From Verrucomicrobiota bacterium (lineage in GTDB: Bacteria > Auribacterota > JABMQX01 > JAFGEW01), in assembly GCA_016931415.1 (NCBI GenBank), contig JAFGEW010000124.1, positions 1-64,000 on the forward strand: DNA of 64,000 nt, read 5' to 3'. This document shows positions 25,899 through 33,521 of the stretch, one piece after another. A program made the position numbers and the translations under genes. The stretch's first letter is position 1. Every line of letters starts with the position of its first letter. The notes beneath the pieces are model-generated. The model was given only the letters and a program-made list of their open reading frames with translations. It was not told the DNA's origin and ran no database searches.

Positions 25899-26777
25899 AT
25901 GGCCGACTCGCCGGCCGGCCGGATCGTCACGGTCGCCAATCAGAAAGGGGGCGTGGGCAAAACCACGACCGCCATCAACCTGGCCGCGTGCCTGGGGCGC
26001 GACGGGTTGCGCGTGCTCCTGATCGATTTCGACGCCCAAGCCAATGCCACCAGCGGGCTGGGCAAGCGCGACGAGGCCGAGACGCGCAACATCTACCGCG
26101 CCATCACCGGCGAGCAGGCCATCGACGACTGCGTCCTCGAGACCGGCTGCGCCAACTTGTGGCTCATCGGCTCGACGCCCGACCTGGCTGGCGCCGAGGC
26201 CGAGCTCATCGAGGTACCCGGCCGCTACACGGTGCTGCGCGAGCGCCTCGATCGCCTTACCCTGTCGTTCGACTACACGATCATCGACTGCCCGCCGGCG
26301 CTGAGCCTGCTGACCGTCAACGCGCTGTGCGCCGCCAACCGCGTGCTGGTACCCGTGCAGTGCGAATACTACGCGCTCGAGGGGCTGAGCCAGCTCATCC
26401 GCACGCTCAACCTCGTCCACAAGAAGATCAATCCGAAGCTCGTCATCGACGGCTTCGTGCTCACCATGGCCGATAGCCGCACCAACCTGAGCCAGCAGGT
26501 TGCCGGCGAAGTGAGGCGGTTCTTCAAAGACAAGGTGTACGAGACCGTCATCCCCCGCAACGTCAAGCTCAGCGAGGCGCCCGGCTTCGGCAAGTCAGTG
26601 GTTGACTACGACCCACACAGCAGCGGCGCCGAGGCGTACTGCGCGTTTGCCACCGAGTTCAGACTCCGCCAGAACCATGCCGCACCCCCCACCCCGCTCG
26701 ACGAGCCAGGGCCGATGACAGGGGAGCAGGACCGAGGGAGACCGAGGGAGGGAAGAGGAGAGCAGGAGAACCGGTGA
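25899..26777 (+). CDS. ParA/Soj-family chromosome partitioning ATPase
   Basis: 292 aa. It is a close match to Soj/ParA: deviant Walker A QKGGVGKTTTAINLAA at about 15-30, LLIDFDAQANATSGLG with the conserved DxQ, YTIIDCPPALSLLTVNAL as Walker B, QCEYYALEGLSQL, and the closing VIPRNVKLSEAPGFGKSV..YDPHSSGAEAY. Such proteins act with ParB at parS sites near the origin. No parB follows here; the next gene is on the other strand. The final 40 residues are a charged low-complexity tail. It is clearly distinct from the ParA-type gene at 20324. Confidence 0.9.
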   Translation: MADSPAGRIVTVANQKGGVGKTTTAINLAACLGRDGLRVLLIDFDAQANATSGLGKRDEAETRNIYRAITGEQAIDDCVLETGCANLWLIGSTPDLAGAEAELIEVPGRYTVLRERLDRLTLSFDYTIIDCPPALSLLTVNALCAANRVLVPVQCEYYALEGLSQLIRTLNLVHKKINPKLVIDGFVLTMADSRTNLSQQVAGEVRRFFKDKVYETVIPRNVKLSEAPGFGKSVVDYDPHSSGAEAYCAFATEFRLRQNHAAPPTPLDEPGPMTGEQDRGRPREGRGEQENR

Positions 26778-26820
26778 GAGCCGTTGGACCCTCGCCCGTT
26801 CGCCTGCTCGCCTCCTCTTC

Positions 26821-27429
26821 TCAGGCCTGCGTCGTTGGCTCTCTGAGGCGGATCGAGATCTCAGCGATGCGGGCGGCCTCGTCGGCGATCGCCAGGGCAA
26901 TCTCGGCATCGATGCTTCCGGCGTGGGCGCGCTCGAGCAACTGCTGCGCGTGGCCGCAGAGCGCCTCAAGCGGCGGGCTGACAGCGGCCTGGTAGTCGCG
27001 CACGAGCTGCTCGGTCGCACCGAGGCGCTCGTGACTCGCCGACGCGGTGGGGGCCGCGTCGGGCCGCGGCTCCGGCCTCTCGGCGGCCACCAGCTCGAGC
27101 CGCTTGGCAATGCCGTCGATCTCGCGCTTGGACTCATCGAGCCGCAACGCCGCGCCGACCAGCGCGTCCGAGAGCACAACCTGGGAAACGAACTCGCGCG
27201 CCCACTCGAGCCCGTCGGGGCCATGCAGACACGTTGCTCCGTCGCCGGCTTCCGCCGGCTTCTGACTGACCGAGAGGCTGTGCTCGGACGCCAGCGTGCA
27301 GAACATGGCAAGGCGCTCCTCATCCGACAAGGCCTGGAGCGCCGAGCGACACTCCGACAGCGCCTTGAGTACCTTACGGCAGTCGCACTGCGTCGCGGCA
27401 TTCGCGCACGCTGTCTGTCCATCCGGCAT
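26821..27429 (-). CDS. Helical hypothetical protein
   Basis: 202 aa, no hydrophobic segment. The N-terminal half contains Cys-rich CANAATQCDCRKVL and the helical LKALSECRSALQALSDEERLAMF. The C-terminal half is helical as well (ALCGHAQQLLERAHAG, EIALAIADEAARIAEISIRL). ATG 27429 has GGAG at a correct distance; a TTG two codons upstream is too close to it. It is convergent with the Soj gene (gap of 43 bases) and divergent from the pilB gene. I recognise no family. Confidence 0.55.
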   Translation of the reverse strand: MPDGQTACANAATQCDCRKVLKALSECRSALQALSDEERLAMFCTLASEHSLSVSQKPAEAGDGATCLHGPDGLEWAREFVSQVVLSDALVGAALRLDESKREIDGIAKRLELVAAERPEPRPDAAPTASASHERLGATEQLVRDYQAAVSPPLEALCGHAQQLLERAHAGSIDAEIALAIADEAARIAEISIRLREPTTQA

Positions 27430-27469
27430 GACCAATCACTCCGCTCTGTTGCGCGCCGCGAACACTCGC

Positions 27470-27485
27470 CGGCACTTAGTGTGCA
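27470..27485 (+). promoter_or_regulatory. Possible sigma-54 promoter of pilB
   Basis: CGGCACTTAGTGTGCA has GG-N10-GC with two mismatches to the consensus TGGCAC-N5-TTGCW. It lies 211 bases before the pilB start in the divergent promoter region. The weakest of the four sigma-54 candidates. Confidence 0.35.
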
Positions 27486-27663
27486 TGGGACTTCCCGGCC
27501 TTAGTATCGGCAGGGACGGCACGGAATTGAGCACAAGTTGGCTCTGTCGTTCCCATAGCCGTGCCAACCCCTCTGGGCAGAAAGGGATAAAGGACCGCCC
27601 CTGGAATGCCGACCATTCCATCAGTGGGTCGGGAGGACCACTCTGATCTCAGTTCCTGGTCTG

Positions 27664-27682
27664 GCCCCGCCTGAGGCGGGGC
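27664..27682. repeat. Palindrome before the pilB ribosome-binding site
   Basis: GCCCCGCCTGAGGCGGGGC: an 8-bp perfect stem with a 3-base loop, ending directly before the sequence TGAGGAG that serves as the ribosome-binding site. It resembles the inner palindromes of the 25.2-kb element and could influence translation of pilB. Confidence 0.6.
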
Positions 27683-27695
27683 TGAGGAGTAGGCT

Positions 27696-29861
27696 ATGAC
27701 AGCCGGGTTGCAGCGGATTGACAGGCGCCTGATTGACATGGGCCTTATCAGCGAGGATCAGATCGACGAGGCTCGCCTGTCATCCAAGGGCAGCAAGCGT
27801 CCCATCCTCGATGAACTCATCGAACTCGGCTACCTGGGCGACGACGATCTGATCTCCGTGTTCCTGTCGGCCGACCCCAGTCTCGCCGTCGCCGACCTTC
27901 GCGCGGTGTCTGTCGATCAGTCGCTGCTGTGTCGCGTTCCGTATGCGCTCACGCAGCGCCACTCGGCGCTGCCGATCGAGGTGCGCGACGGCGAACTTGT
28001 GGTGGCGATGACCAACCCGTGGGATCTGATGGCCACCGACGACCTGTCGCTGGCCGCCGGCGAGCCCGTGCGCCCCGTGCTGGCCAAACGTTCCGACCTG
28101 ATCGAGGCCATCGAGCGCTTCTACTGCGTTGACGGATCGGTCTATGACCTGTGCAAGCACATGCAGGCCGATGATGCGATCGAGGTGACGCCCGCTGGTG
28201 AGATCGACAGCCGCACCGTGGCCAAGCTCGAGACGTCCGCCGGCGATGCGCCCGTGGTCCGCCTCGTCAACCTCATCATCGCCGATGGGCTCAAGCAAAA
28301 CGCCTCCGACATCCACATCGAGCCGACCAGCGAGAAACTCATCGTGCGCTACCGCATCGACGGCGTGCTGCGCACCGTGCTCGAACTGCCGTCGCGGCTT
28401 ACCCCGGCGGTCACCTCGCGCATCAAGATCCTGGCGGGCATGGACATCGCCGAGCGCCGCAAGCCCCAGGACGGCCGCATCAAGGTGCGCCGCGCCGGTC
28501 AGGAAGTCGACGTGCGCGTCTCGGTCATCCCGGTTTTCACGGGCGAGAAAGCCGTGCTGCGGCTGCTCACGTTCGCCGGCACCGGGTTGTCGCTCGAGAA
28601 AATCGGCTTCGGGCCCGACGAGCTGAGCTTCTACCGCGAGATGCTGCTCCGGCCCCAGGGTATGCTGCTCGTGACCGGGCCGACCGGCTCGGGCAAGACG
28701 TCGACGATCTACGCCTCGCTCCTGGCGCTCAACGACGGCATTCGCAATATCACCACCGTCGAGGATCCGGTCGAATACCAGCTCGATGGGATCAACCAGA
28801 TCCAGATCAACGAGGCGGCCGGGGTCACGTTCGGCTCGGCGCTGCGCTCGATTCTACGCCAGGATCCCAACGTGATCTTCGTCGGCGAGATTCGCGACGC
28901 CGAGACCGCCGAGATCGCCTTCCGCTCGGCGCAGACAGGCCACTTGGTCATCAGCACGCTGCACACCAACAGCGCGGCGGCGGCTTATACGCGCCTGCTC
29001 GACATCGGCATCGAGCCGTTTCTGATCTCGTCGTCACTGCTCGGCATCGTGGCCCAGCGGCTCGTGCGCCGCCTCTGCCCCCAGTGCAAGGCGCCCTACG
29101 AGGCGGGGCCGCACGAGCTGCAGCGTCTCGGCGAGACGGTGCCGCCGGGCACCACCGTGTATCGCGCCCTCGGATGCGCCGCGTGCAGCTACTCGGGCTA
29201 TCACGGCCGGATGCCCGTCTTCGAGATCCTGCCGGTCACCGATCAGGTCAAGCAGCTTATCAGCCTGAACCGCCCTGAAACGCTGCTCGCGGACGTGGCC
29301 CTCGAGGCCGGCATGAAGCCGCTCTCAACGCGCGCCGCCGAGCTCGTGCTCGAAGGCCTGACCTCAGCCGAGGAGGCAGCGGCCCTCTGCCCGGCCGAGA
29401 TCCGGCGCCCCGCGGTCTCGGCGACATTCGCCGCGCCGGCCTACGACCCCAACCCGGCGCCCAAGATCGCCGCGCCCACGGTCCTCATCGTCGATGACGA
29501 TCCGGCCATCCGGCTGCTGTTCCGCCGAACTTTTGGCAGAGATCCGATCGAGATCCACGAGGCCGAAGACGGCGAACAGGGCCTGCGGCTGGCCCATCAG
29601 CTCAAGCCGAACCTGATCATCCTCGACGTGATGATGCCGGTCATGGACGGCATCGAGGCGTGCCGCCGGCTCAAGAGCAGCGTCGAGATGGCCAACATCC
29701 CCGTCATTCTGGCCACGGCCAGAACCGGCGACGAGGACGAGGTCGAGGGCCTGCGCGCCGGGGCCGACGACTACCTGGTCAAGCCGCTTAGGCCCGAGAA
29801 GCTCCGGCTCCACGTGCTCAAGCACTTGGGCAGGAGGTACCCGGCGCTTCGCGTTACCTAG
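27696..29861 (+). CDS. pilB: PilB/GspE-type pilus ATPase fused to a receiver domain
   Basis: 721 aa, against about 560-570 for a normal PilB. An MshEN-like N-terminal domain (about 1-150; ...DDLISVFLSADPSLAVADL) is followed by the hexameric extension ATPase. Walker A GPTGSGKTSTIYA is near 328, the Asp box TTVEDPVEYQLDG near 352, Walker B NVIFVGEIRD near 390, and the zinc tetracysteine CPQCK...CAACSYSGYHGR near 463-507. After a Pro/Ala linker, residues ~595-715 form a complete REC domain: VLIVDDD, LIILDVMMPVMDG with the phosphorylatable Asp, TAR and KPL. Pilus extension may therefore be switched by phosphorylation in the same chain. Confidence 0.93.
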   Translation: MTAGLQRIDRRLIDMGLISEDQIDEARLSSKGSKRPILDELIELGYLGDDDLISVFLSADPSLAVADLRAVSVDQSLLCRVPYALTQRHSALPIEVRDGELVVAMTNPWDLMATDDLSLAAGEPVRPVLAKRSDLIEAIERFYCVDGSVYDLCKHMQADDAIEVTPAGEIDSRTVAKLETSAGDAPVVRLVNLIIADGLKQNASDIHIEPTSEKLIVRYRIDGVLRTVLELPSRLTPAVTSRIKILAGMDIAERRKPQDGRIKVRRAGQEVDVRVSVIPVFTGEKAVLRLLTFAGTGLSLEKIGFGPDELSFYREMLLRPQGMLLVTGPTGSGKTSTIYASLLALNDGIRNITTVEDPVEYQLDGINQIQINEAAGVTFGSALRSILRQDPNVIFVGEIRDAETAEIAFRSAQTGHLVISTLHTNSAAAAYTRLLDIGIEPFLISSSLLGIVAQRLVRRLCPQCKAPYEAGPHELQRLGETVPPGTTVYRALGCAACSYSGYHGRMPVFEILPVTDQVKQLISLNRPETLLADVALEAGMKPLSTRAAELVLEGLTSAEEAAALCPAEIRRPAVSATFAAPAYDPNPAPKIAAPTVLIVDDDPAIRLLFRRTFGRDPIEIHEAEDGEQGLRLAHQLKPNLIILDVMMPVMDGIEACRRLKSSVEMANIPVILATARTGDEDEVEGLRAGADDYLVKPLRPEKLRLHVLKHLGRRYPALRVT

Positions 29862-29871
29862 GAGCACGACG

Positions 29872-30525
29872 ATGGATCCGTACGTTCCGCCAAAGCCGGA
29901 CGTGCCGTGCGCCGAACACAAGGACCGGCCAGCCACGGCGTACTGCAGCATCTGCTTCCGCCCCATGTGCGACGACTGCTGCGATCTCACGGCGCCCGAG
30001 CCGTGTTGCCGCCGCTGCTCGGTCGAGGACATCCTCTCCCAGATGCGCAAGGACTGGACCGGCAGAGAGGAAAGGAAGAGGCACGTCGCCGGCACACCCG
30101 CCGGAACGGACGAGACGCAGGCGCTCAGGTGGCGGCGGTTCGGCCTCGCTGCCGTCGCCATCATCTCACTGCTGCTCATGGTGACGACGTTTCCGGCCTC
30201 GACGCTGCGTGGCCACCAGATGTACGCCCTCAACCTGCCGACCGAGGGCGGGCCGGGTCTCAACGGATGCCTGCGCGAGATGTGGAACGTACGCGGCGCG
30301 ATCGAGGCGCACTTGGCGCGCAGCGGCACCGTGCCACACACGCTCTCGGACATCGTCAGCACGACGGCCGCCATCTGTCCGGCGTCAAACAAAAGGTACG
30401 TCTATGAGCGCCAGGACGCCGTGCAGTACGTGCTGGACTGCCCCGCGCCGGAGATCCACCGGGTCAGCGGGATCAGGGTGCGCTCCGGCAGCGCGCCCGT
30501 CATCTTGGACACATCCGCCCGGTAG
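29872..30525 (+). CDS. B-box-like zinc finger, transmembrane, pilin-like protein
   Basis: 217 aa. The first 50 residues form a Cys/His-rich zinc-binding region like a B-box (CAEHKDRPATAYCSICFRPMCDDCC). A transmembrane helix follows at about 90-105. The rest is a short extracytoplasmic domain with CLREMWNVRGAIEAHLAR and CPASNKRYVYE, similar to the C-terminal half of the prepilins in this window but without a prepilin leader. It is 10 bases downstream of pilB. It probably interacts with the pilus machinery; the details are inferred. Confidence 0.7.
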   Translation: MDPYVPPKPDVPCAEHKDRPATAYCSICFRPMCDDCCDLTAPEPCCRRCSVEDILSQMRKDWTGREERKRHVAGTPAGTDETQALRWRRFGLAAVAIISLLLMVTTFPASTLRGHQMYALNLPTEGGPGLNGCLREMWNVRGAIEAHLARSGTVPHTLSDIVSTTAAICPASNKRYVYERQDAVQYVLDCPAPEIHRVSGIRVRSGSAPVILDTSAR

Positions 30526-30539
30526 CGAGGGAACCGACC

Positions 30540-31001
30540 ATGCTCCGCAGTAATCGAGGCCTGACACTCGTCGAGCTCATGCTCGTCGTCTTCATCATCG
30601 GCATGCTGGGTGCTGCTGCCGCCGGCTCGCACATGCGCGCGCGCGAGCGCAGCCAACAGGTGCTTTGCCTCCAGTATCGTCAGGCGATCGAGGCCGCCGA
30701 AGAACGCTACGTCCTCGGCGAGGGCCTGCATTCACCCGCTCTGGCGGATCTCGAAGCGAAAGGCTACCTCGCCCTGTTCGAGACCTGCCCCGCCGGAGGC
30801 TCCTACGCTTGGGAAGAGCAAGACCCCGACAGCGCCCTGTACCGCACGGCGCTCGTCTGCTCCATCCACGGCACCACAGACGATCCCCAAGGCGGTGGCC
30901 AAGCAGCAGGCCGCCAGCGGCAGAACTTGCGGCAATACCGTCCCGGGCCTAATCCGCCTCGGCACCCAGACCACGACTCAGGCGTCTCACGACAAAGATG
31001 A
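30540..31001 (+). CDS. Prepilin-like protein with N-terminal methylation motif
   Basis: 153 aa. MLRSNRG-LTLVELMLVVFIIGMLGA fits the prepilin leader, with G before the cut and mature E5; the first residue after the cut is Leu, an uncommon but known variant. The globular part includes CLQYRQAIEAAEERYVLG and TCPAGGSYAWEEQ, the pilin pattern. The last 50 residues become Gln/Arg/Pro-rich. The 3' end overlaps the convergent gene by 53 bases. It is 14 bases after the zinc-finger protein, so it belongs to the pilB operon and is probably a minor pilin. Confidence 0.85.
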   Translation: MLRSNRGLTLVELMLVVFIIGMLGAAAAGSHMRARERSQQVLCLQYRQAIEAAEERYVLGEGLHSPALADLEAKGYLALFETCPAGGSYAWEEQDPDSALYRTALVCSIHGTTDDPQGGGQAAGRQRQNLRQYRPGPNPPRHPDHDSGVSRQR

Positions 31002-32295
31002 GCTTGTCCCACGTCAACCTGAGCATATAGACGGGCAGTTGCTTGGAACGGAACTCATCGAGGACGCCGTCTGTGCACGGCAGGTAGCGCACTTCGCCCT
31101 TGTGCTTGACGCGATACACCTCAACCTTGGCCCCCTGCCCCACCGGTCGCTCGGTCGTCTCCTCGTAGTCAAGCCGCACACCGGCAGCGACCTTCTCCGC
31201 GGGGGACAGCGTTGTCTTACCGCCCGGATCGGGGCTGTAGAGCGTCGCGTCGATCACGGTGACCTTCACGAACTGGCCGGGCTCTGGGATCTGCCCCGTG
31301 AAATGGTAGACGCCGAACATGACGGCGAGCACGAGGCCGGCCAAGAGCGCCGTGCCGATAAGCCATGCGAACGGCGCGAGGACCGGCGCGATCCTGTGCA
31401 CGCGATTGGCCCCGATGATCTGGAGCACGATCAGGTAAGGCGCCGTGATGATGGCCACGAGGGCACCGCTGCCGTAGACGACGATCTTGTATGTCATCGT
31501 CAGGTTGGCCTTGCCGCCAAAGAGCTTGAACGCCACGTGCAGCATGGCGGCGTGCAGCAGGGCAAGCACCATGAGCACGAGGCTCGTCACAAGGCCCAAC
31601 AGGAAGATGCCGAGCAGAATGAAGAAGTAGGCCATCAGCTTGGGCACCAGGTCTTCGCGGTCAGGATAGAGGCCCGAGGTTTCGCCGAAGTTGAACGCCA
31701 TCTGCTCGACGGTGTCCCGGTGGATGATGGCCAGCACAAGGAAAACGATCAGCGCGGGGATCACGACCACCTTGAAGAGGAACCGGTTCGTCTTCTCATC
31801 GCGCCCGGGCCGCAGTCCGCTGAAGAACGTCACCGGCCCGACGACGAGTTTGGTGAGCGTGGCCTGGAAACTGCCCTCGGTCGGGTTCCAGAACGGGTTG
31901 GCGCGGCGCACCAGCTCGAGCCGCGAGGTCTTGTCGGACCTGGGCGAGTAGGTCTCGCAGTAGCTGCGCAGCTTCAAGAGCACCTCGCCCACCTCGGCCC
32001 AGCGCTGGCGCAGCCGGCGCTGTTGGAACTCGGATTGACGCGCCAGATACCGCAGACTGGGCGCGTCATGGATGACGCTCATCGTCAGCCCATGCAGATC
32101 GAAGCGGTCGCGCTCGACCTCGACAACGCGCACGAGCTGCTCGACCATGGCGCCCTGGAACTCGAGGAACTCGTCCTCGCGCGCGTCGGTCACCTCGTCG
32201 GGCGCGATGGCGTCCAGGTAGAGCATGCCGAACCGGTCCCACAGCCCGATGAAGTCCCGGACAGTCCCAAGCCACTCCTCGCGAATGTCTTTCAC
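30949..32295 (-). CDS. Yip1-like multipass membrane protein
   Basis: 448 aa. The first ~160 residues are cytoplasmic and helical. Five hydrophobic stretches span about 165-340 (NFLFKVVVIPALIVFLVLAII, MAYFFILLGIFLLGLVTSLVLMVLALLHAAMLHVAFKLFGGKA, and so on). The region with FKLFGGKANLTMTYKIVVYGSGALVAIITAPYL has the pattern of YIP1-family domains. A soluble C-terminus of about 120 residues includes DPGGKTTLSPAEKVAAG. No catalytic site. It overlaps the convergent prepilin by 53 bases. It runs in the same direction as tsaE-thiL-mtnA. Confidence 0.65.
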   Translation of the reverse strand: MKDIREEWLGTVRDFIGLWDRFGMLYLDAIAPDEVTDAREDEFLEFQGAMVEQLVRVVEVERDRFDLHGLTMSVIHDAPSLRYLARQSEFQQRRLRQRWAEVGEVLLKLRSYCETYSPRSDKTSRLELVRRANPFWNPTEGSFQATLTKLVVGPVTFFSGLRPGRDEKTNRFLFKVVVIPALIVFLVLAIIHRDTVEQMAFNFGETSGLYPDREDLVPKLMAYFFILLGIFLLGLVTSLVLMVLALLHAAMLHVAFKLFGGKANLTMTYKIVVYGSGALVAIITAPYLIVLQIIGANRVHRIAPVLAPFAWLIGTALLAGLVLAVMFGVYHFTGQIPEPGQFVKVTVIDATLYSPDPGGKTTLSPAEKVAAGVRLDYEETTERPVGQGAKVEVYRVKHKGEVRYLPCTDGVLDEFRSKQLPVYMLRLTWDKLIFVVRRLSRGLGAEAD

Positions 32296-32343
32296 CGGCC
32301 TCTCCTCTGTTTGCCCGTTGTGGCCAGCTTCTCGGGCCGGATC

Positions 32344-33063
32344 CTACTGCGTCGGCACGGTCGAGTCAACCGTGCTCGGGGCCGGGCCGCGCGGCTCAAG
32401 CGCGGGGAGCCGGTCTGTCCAGTACTCGTGGTGGCCGTCCTTGAAAATGACATTCATGCCGCGGTCCTTGTGGTTGGCCAAGCTCTGGTCCCAAAGTAAG
32501 GGCAGCTTTGCATCGCCCTCTTCCTTGGGGAATCTGTAGCCGCCCTGGTAGAAGTAACTCATCCCCGGCCCCTCGGGTGAGGTCCCGTCGTTCTTGAGGT
32601 CGTCGCGCGTGGTCACGGTGTTGGCCGTGCCGGGGCACTCGAAATGGCGAAGCCGGAGCTCGGGACCGAACAGCGGCCGGAGGTCGTTATTGGCTGGCGG
32701 GAACACGCTGGAGCCCGCCGCGTACGCCGTGAGCGCCCTGCAGATGTATTCCATGTTGCGCTTGCACTCACGCGCCGTGTCGATGCGCATGAACGTGTAG
32801 ATAAGCAGCACGGTCGAGCCGACGACGAACAGCACGAGCGCAACGGCGCACCCGAGCACGGTGTAGCGGATGGCCCGGTTGTCGTACTGCTCGCGGAACG
32901 GCTGGAGTTCGTCGAGCGCGCGGCCCGCCTCGGCACAGTCGCGGCAGTAGAACCGCCCGCGCACCGTGGTGACCTCTTCGACGTCGGCGAGCTTGCCGCA
33001 CAGCTCGCACTTGACCCCCTTGCGCTCCGGCAGTTCCGGCGCGTCGGTCTGCGTCTCCGTCAT
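32344..33063 (-). CDS. Zinc-ribbon, transmembrane, H-X9-DG pilin-like protein
   Basis: 239 aa. It begins with a zinc ribbon (CELCG at about 19 and CRDCA at about 39), followed by a transmembrane helix (about 68-90; VLGCAVALVLFVVGSTVLLI). The outer domain ends with NHKDRGMNVIFKDGHHEYW, the H-x9-DG motif of PVC-type prepilin-processing proteins, but there is no prepilin leader. It starts at ATG 33063, overlapping the tsaE stop by four bases. It is built like the gene at 29872, another example of a cytoplasmic zinc module joined to a pilin-like exterior. Confidence 0.75.
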   Translation of the reverse strand: MTETQTDAPELPERKGVKCELCGKLADVEEVTTVRGRFYCRDCAEAGRALDELQPFREQYDNRAIRYTVLGCAVALVLFVVGSTVLLIYTFMRIDTARECKRNMEYICRALTAYAAGSSVFPPANNDLRPLFGPELRLRHFECPGTANTVTTRDDLKNDGTSPEGPGMSYFYQGGYRFPKEEGDAKLPLLWDQSLANHKDRGMNVIFKDGHHEYWTDRLPALEPRGPAPSTVDSTVPTQ

Positions 33064-33521
33064 GCTTGCTCCTCTCCGCCGCGGGTGACCTCGATCCGGC
33101 GCCGGTCCGGGCCGAGCGTAGTGCACACGACGCGCAGCGCGCGCGCCGGCAGCAGCGGCCCGGCCCGTTCGGCCCACTCGACGAGCGAGACGCCCTCGCC
33201 GCCGAAGAAGTCGGCGTGCCCAAGCTCGGCGAGCTCGCCGGGCGAGTGGATCCGGTACAGATCGAAATGATACACGGGGCAGCGCCCGTGGTAGATATTC
33301 ATCAGCGTGAACGTCGGGCTGGTAACCACGCGCGCATCCGGCACGCCGAGCCCGAGCGCACAGCCCTTGATGAACGTCGTCTTGCCGGCGCCAAGCTCGC
33401 CGAACAGCCCGACAACCTCGCCCGAGCCGAGCAGCGCACCCACGGCGCGGCCCAGCTCCAGAGTCGCCTCGGCGCTTTCGCTCACGACGCGGATCGGCTT
33501 ATCCAAAGTGGTCAAAGCCAC
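33060..33521 (-). CDS. tsaE: tRNA threonylcarbamoyladenosine biosynthesis ATPase TsaE
   Basis: 153 aa. TsaE assists TsaB/TsaD in making t6A37 of ANN-decoding tRNAs. Its P-loop is FGELGAGKTTFIKG near 39-52, followed by TSPTFTLMNIYHGRCPVYHFDLYRI at about 68-92 and VSLVEWAER near 112. All are hallmarks of TsaE (YjeE). It overlaps thiL upstream by 23 bases and the next gene by four. tsaB and tsaD are not nearby. Confidence 0.95.
   Translation of the reverse strand: MALTTLDKPIRVVSESAEATLELGRAVGALLGSGEVVGLFGELGAGKTTFIKGCALGLGVPDARVVTSPTFTLMNIYHGRCPVYHFDLYRIHSPGELAELGHADFFGGEGVSLVEWAERAGPLLPARALRVVCTTLGPDRRRIEVTRGGEEQA

Noticed and set aside
24737-26476. 579-aa plus-strand open frame through the 18-nt array
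   Set aside because: It joins shadow frames of the transporter and Soj genes through the repeat; there is no start signal and no domain.
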